Below, in pieces: positions 3,688-5,898 of a stretch of 5,898 nt of DNA. A program made the translations under genes and the position numbers. The notes under the pieces were generated by a model. It saw only the letters and a program-made list of their open reading frames with translations, made no database searches and was not told the DNA's origin. The DNA lies in assembly GCA_025997715.1 (NCBI GenBank), contig BNUY01000161.1, positions 1 through 5,898 on the forward strand, given 5' to 3'. This stretch comes from Spirochaetia bacterium (GTDB lineage: Bacteria; Spirochaetota; Spirochaetia; Treponematales; Breznakiellaceae). Position 1 is the stretch's first letter, and every line of letters begins with the position of its first letter.

Positions 3688-5898
3688 ATGTATTTTCAAA
3701 AAAAATCGGAGCATTTGTTGCCATTTATACTCGCTGCGTTGGTGTTGGCCGCCTGCCCGTCTTCGACTGGGCCGAGCCCAAACCCCGGGCCGGAAAATCC
3801 CGTACCTGTATCCCAGACGGTTACGATAAGCATACCGAACTATGGCGAGGTGTTCAGCGAGGCGGTATCCGACGGAGATAGCAAGAACGCGATAATTACG
3901 ATAAGCGCGGCGAACAAGGCCGGTATCGAAGGATGGGGAGTGCCGTCGGTGAGCGTGCCGAACTCCTTTACGGCGGGCAACGGGCCTACGTTTTCGGTGA
4001 AGGTCGAGGGCGATGGAGTGCAGGACATAACGTCGGCGCAGAAGGCGGCGCTCGACGGGATAGTGAACCAGATTGTGACGGCTTTGACGGCCAGGAACGC
4101 GACCGCCGGTTCGTCCTACAGCAACATTACAATCGACGGCCAGCAGGGGCAGGGCGTATCCCAGACTATTACCATAACGATTCCGAACTATGGCGAAATT
4201 TTCAACGGCGTGCTTGCCGACGGGGAAAACAAAAATGCTACTATCACGATAACCGGCGCGAACAAGTCCGGCATCGAAAGCTGGGGAACGCCGTCGGTGA
4301 GCGTCCCTAATCCTTATACTTCGACCAACAAGCCCGTGTTTATGGTAAAGGTCGAAGGCGACGGCCCGCAGGACATAACGTCGGCGCAGGAAACGGCGAT
4401 TAATGGCATAGTGGGCCAGATTGTGTCGGCCCTGTCGGCCAAGAACGTGACCGCGACCGCGACCAGCAGCAACATTACAATCGATGGCCTGCCGCCGAGT
4501 AATGATATAACCATCGGCGGCATTACGGCGACGTTGGATCCCGCCACTGGCGCGCTTGTTATTCCGAACTACGCGGATCCCGCGGCAATCGGCCCGATTA
4601 CGCTTAGTGCCGCAGACCAGGCCAAGCTTGCCGGCAAGGCGCTGAGCGTCGATATACAGAAGGGCTTGAGCACGGCGAATACGGTTTCGCTGGCCTATGT
4701 GCATCACCTGCGCCAGGCGTTGGAAAGTTCCGGCGCCGCGAGCGTGGCCATCAACACGACGACCCTTACGCCAGTGTTCAAGGAAAGTGATTGGTGGGCT
4801 GCCGACAATAGCAACAATACAGTAGTAGATTTGTACTCTACCTATTCGTCCGCTCCGACATATTCCGTTTTTTCCGGTCCCGGCATAGAAATAATGAATG
4901 GCATAAAAGTTTTCAAACATTCTTCCGATAACAAACCCATGATTGCGTACGATAGGCCGATTAAAGTTTCTTCTAAAATTGCATTGGGCGCCGGCAACCA
5001 GTTCGGAGCTACATATTCGTTCCATGGCCTTGGATTGAAGAAAGAAACGGGCGGAAGCATTTCTCCTGAAGGAAGCGGTATACAAATTTACGGAGGTGTC
5101 AATGGTACGTGGGCTTATGATAATAATGCTATTGATTTTACCGCTTACGAGTCTTTTTTGAAGGACGCTGGCCTGTATCCGGCGGGCGCTATATTGCCTG
5201 ATCATTCTAAGATTACTATAAATGCTGCCGGTACCGCGGGCTCAAACGTCGCGGCGAACGGGATGTACGACTTCATCCTAGCCTATTATAACCCCAAGGC
5301 CGACGGTACGTTCGTAGGTGCCGACCTGAGCGCCCGCCTTCCCGGCTGGCCCGCTTCCGGCCTGGCCTTCGACGGCTCCGCCACCCTGCCTTCCGGCGTC
5401 GCCTCCCGCGACATTGGCGGTACGTCTTCCACCAGCATGAGCCGCAAGGGCGCCGCGACGACGGCTGGCACCCCGGCTTCCCATGTCGCCAACCCCGGCG
5501 AGCCTCGCGCGGACTTCGTGAACAACCTCACCGTCCCCATGGCCAACTACCTGAAGGACGCCCTCCACGTCCCCGCGTTCAAGAATACGAATATAATCGG
5601 CGACGGGGATAAGTGGAATAGTACCAATGTTGTGGACTTGATTCCTAGTGTTAATATAGGATTAATAGGGAATTATAATAGTGTTATGACTCTTAGGGGA
5701 TATTTTCGTGGAGTCACAGATATACTGGGCCAAAGTCCAGAAGGAATAGGTCAGGGATTGAACCCTAGAGCAGGTTATATTAACTTATGGAATAATGTTT
5801 CACGTGAAACATCATTTGGTGCAGTTGGAATTGTTCGTATTCGTGGTACTGGAGGTGAGAATATTGGTACGGATATAACAAATAATAGTTCAAAAACT
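3688..5898 (+). CDS. Large modular surface lipoprotein with internal repeats (3' partial)
   Basis: One frame stays open for 737 codons to the window end. Residues 1-23 form a lipoprotein signal: MYFQKKSEH, a hydrophobic core, and LVLAAC with Cys23, followed by a Pro/Ser/Gly linker. Residues 43-151 and 159-267 are close tandem repeats starting QTVTISIPNYGE or QTITITIPNYGE and ending NITIDG. About 290-365 is a shorter, divergent third copy (LVIPNYAD, ITLSAADQAKL). Two related modules follow, from about 362 and 629, each starting PVFK or PAFK and then NNTVVDL or STNVVDL. The Ig-like or beta-rich look and abundant Thr, Asn, Ser and Gly suggest an exposed adhesin-like protein; I recognise no named family. 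Base use switches sharply along the gene (78% GC at 5341-5400, 30% at 5641-5700). ATG 3688 is the only start in frame after a stop at 3679, but the best Shine-Dalgarno run favours ATG 3681 in another frame. Confidence 0.85.
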   Translation, partial: MYFQKKSEHLLPFILAALVLAACPSSTGPSPNPGPENPVPVSQTVTISIPNYGEVFSEAVSDGDSKNAIITISAANKAGIEGWGVPSVSVPNSFTAGNGPTFSVKVEGDGVQDITSAQKAALDGIVNQIVTALTARNATAGSSYSNITIDGQQGQGVSQTITITIPNYGEIFNGVLADGENKNATITITGANKSGIESWGTPSVSVPNPYTSTNKPVFMVKVEGDGPQDITSAQETAINGIVGQIVSALSAKNVTATATSSNITIDGLPPSNDITIGGITATLDPATGALVIPNYADPAAIGPITLSAADQAKLAGKALSVDIQKGLSTANTVSLAYVHHLRQALESSGAASVAINTTTLTPVFKESDWWAADNSNNTVVDLYSTYSSAPTYSVFSGPGIEIMNGIKVFKHSSDNKPMIAYDRPIKVSSKIALGAGNQFGATYSFHGLGLKKETGGSISPEGSGIQIYGGVNGTWAYDNNAIDFTAYESFLKDAGLYPAGAILPDHSKITINAAGTAGSNVAANGMYDFILAYYNPKADGTFVGADLSARLPGWPASGLAFDGSATLPSGVASRDIGGTSSTSMSRKGAATTAGTPASHVANPGEPRADFVNNLTVPMANYLKDALHVPAFKNTNIIGDGDKWNSTNVVDLIPSVNIGLIGNYNSVMTLRGYFRGVTDILGQSPEGIGQGLNPRAGYINLWNNVSRETSFGAVGIVRIRGTGGENIGTDITNNSSKT
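3698..3705 (+). other. A8 tract in the lipoprotein signal-peptide coding region
   Basis: Eight consecutive A residues lie ten bases after ATG 3688. The ATGs at 3678 and 3681, better spaced from AGGGGG, are in a different frame. Loss of one A would join them in frame to the lipoprotein as MMGYVFSKK followed by the same hydrophobic core. This makes the tract a candidate slippage site. Confidence 0.5.
3814..4488 (+). repeat. Two tandem 109-codon repeats, 348-base period
   Basis: Unit 1 is 3814-4140 and unit 2 is 4162-4488, each 327 bases, separated by a 21-base linker. Shared protein landmarks in order: IPNYGE, a D/N-K-N-A segment, ANK(A/S)GIE, PSVSVPN, VKVEGDG, QDITSAQ, QIV(T/S)AL and SNITIDG. 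Both units have the same length without gaps, so the duplication is recent or under selection. Confidence 0.9.
4771..5898 (+). repeat. Two dispersed copies of a diverged C-terminal module
   Basis: Copy A starts at about 4771 and copy B at about 5572. Matches in order are PVFK against PAFK, NNTVVDL (4813-4833) against STNVVDL (5620-5640), SPEGSG (5062-5079) against SPEGIG (5734-5751), and a following GGVNGTW against GYINLW. The spacing between the landmarks differs by 135 bases, so the copies have gained or lost internal sequence. Copy B continues past the window. Similarity was judged by eye. Confidence 0.5.
5796..5811. promoter_or_regulatory. parS: parS-3, ParB centromere site inside a coding region
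   Basis: A third perfect TGTTTCACGTGAAACA, here within the lipoprotein frame, where it contributes to NNVSRET (residues 702-708). It is 3239 bases from parS-2. Unlike the other two, its flanks are shared only as AATAA-like bases upstream. Confidence 0.88.

Noticed and set aside
3663..3881. A 72-codon plus-strand frame starting at the GTG at 3663
   Set aside because: It is out of frame with the lipoprotein and ends in Arg-rich nonsense. Only its first codons matter, as the alternative start discussed for the A8 tract.
3493..5205. A 570-codon open frame on the minus strand
   Set aside because: It is antisense to the tandem repeats and signal-peptide gene on the plus strand. Its translation is Arg-rich, repeats only because the opposite gene repeats, and has no recognisable domain; GC-rich codon bias explains its openness.
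5278..5568. Minus-strand frames of 86 and 96 codons
   Set aside because: They lie in the 70-80% GC part of the lipoprotein gene where stops are rare on all frames; the products are low-complexity Ala/Gly-rich or lack family features.
5581..5898. Variable region of a diversity-generating retroelement
   Set aside because: No reverse transcriptase, template repeat or C-type-lectin-like ending is visible in the window; the gene's 3' end is missing, so it cannot be assessed.

Overview
This window looks like chromosomal DNA of an anaerobic, host-associated spirochaete, most likely a Treponema-like bacterium. That assignment rests on style: small and large lipoproteins, a DUF4143 AAA ATPase next to the relic of another, a DUF3791/DUF3990 cassette, and mixed GC content. 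No rRNA or other taxonomic marker is present, so it is tentative. The best-defined signal is three perfect copies of the ParB centromere palindrome TGTTTCACGTGAAACA (parS) at 2240, 2557 and 5796. A parS cluster usually marks the origin-proximal part of a bacterial chromosome, or the partition locus of a plasmid or chromid.

Layout. Positions 1-452 hold the last codons of an unidentified gene, joined by an ATGA overlap to arfB, a ribosome-rescue peptidyl-tRNA hydrolase. Positions 475-828 encode a small lipoprotein with an FMN-binding domain and a covalent flavinylation motif. Positions 838-929 carry four 23-bp tandem repeats that run into the start of a DUF4143 AAA ATPase gene (918-2228). parS-1 follows its stop codon. 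Positions 2256-2556 contain three 33-bp repeats fused in frame to the C-terminal remnant of a second DUF4143 ATPase, and parS-2 follows that stop. Positions 2634-3549 form a tightly overlapped three-gene cassette: a DUF3791-like protein, a DUF3990 protein that resembles ADP-ribosyltransferases, and another small partner. It looks like a toxin-antitoxin or defence-type unit. Positions 3550-3687 contain a second copy of a 38-bp sequence found inside the FMN-binding gene, then a promoter-like sequence. From 3688 to the window end runs one open frame of 737 codons, with no stop, for a large repeat-containing surface lipoprotein. parS-3 lies inside this coding sequence.

The segment between the two 38-bp repeats (634-3582) contains the DUF4143 genes, two parS sites and the DUF3990 cassette, and behaves like an accessory insert. 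The large lipoprotein shows tandem and dispersed internal repeats, abrupt changes in codon use, and an A8 tract beside competing start codons. These features fit a modular, possibly variable, surface protein. No tRNA, rRNA, CRISPR array, transposase, integrase or convincing intrinsic terminator was seen.
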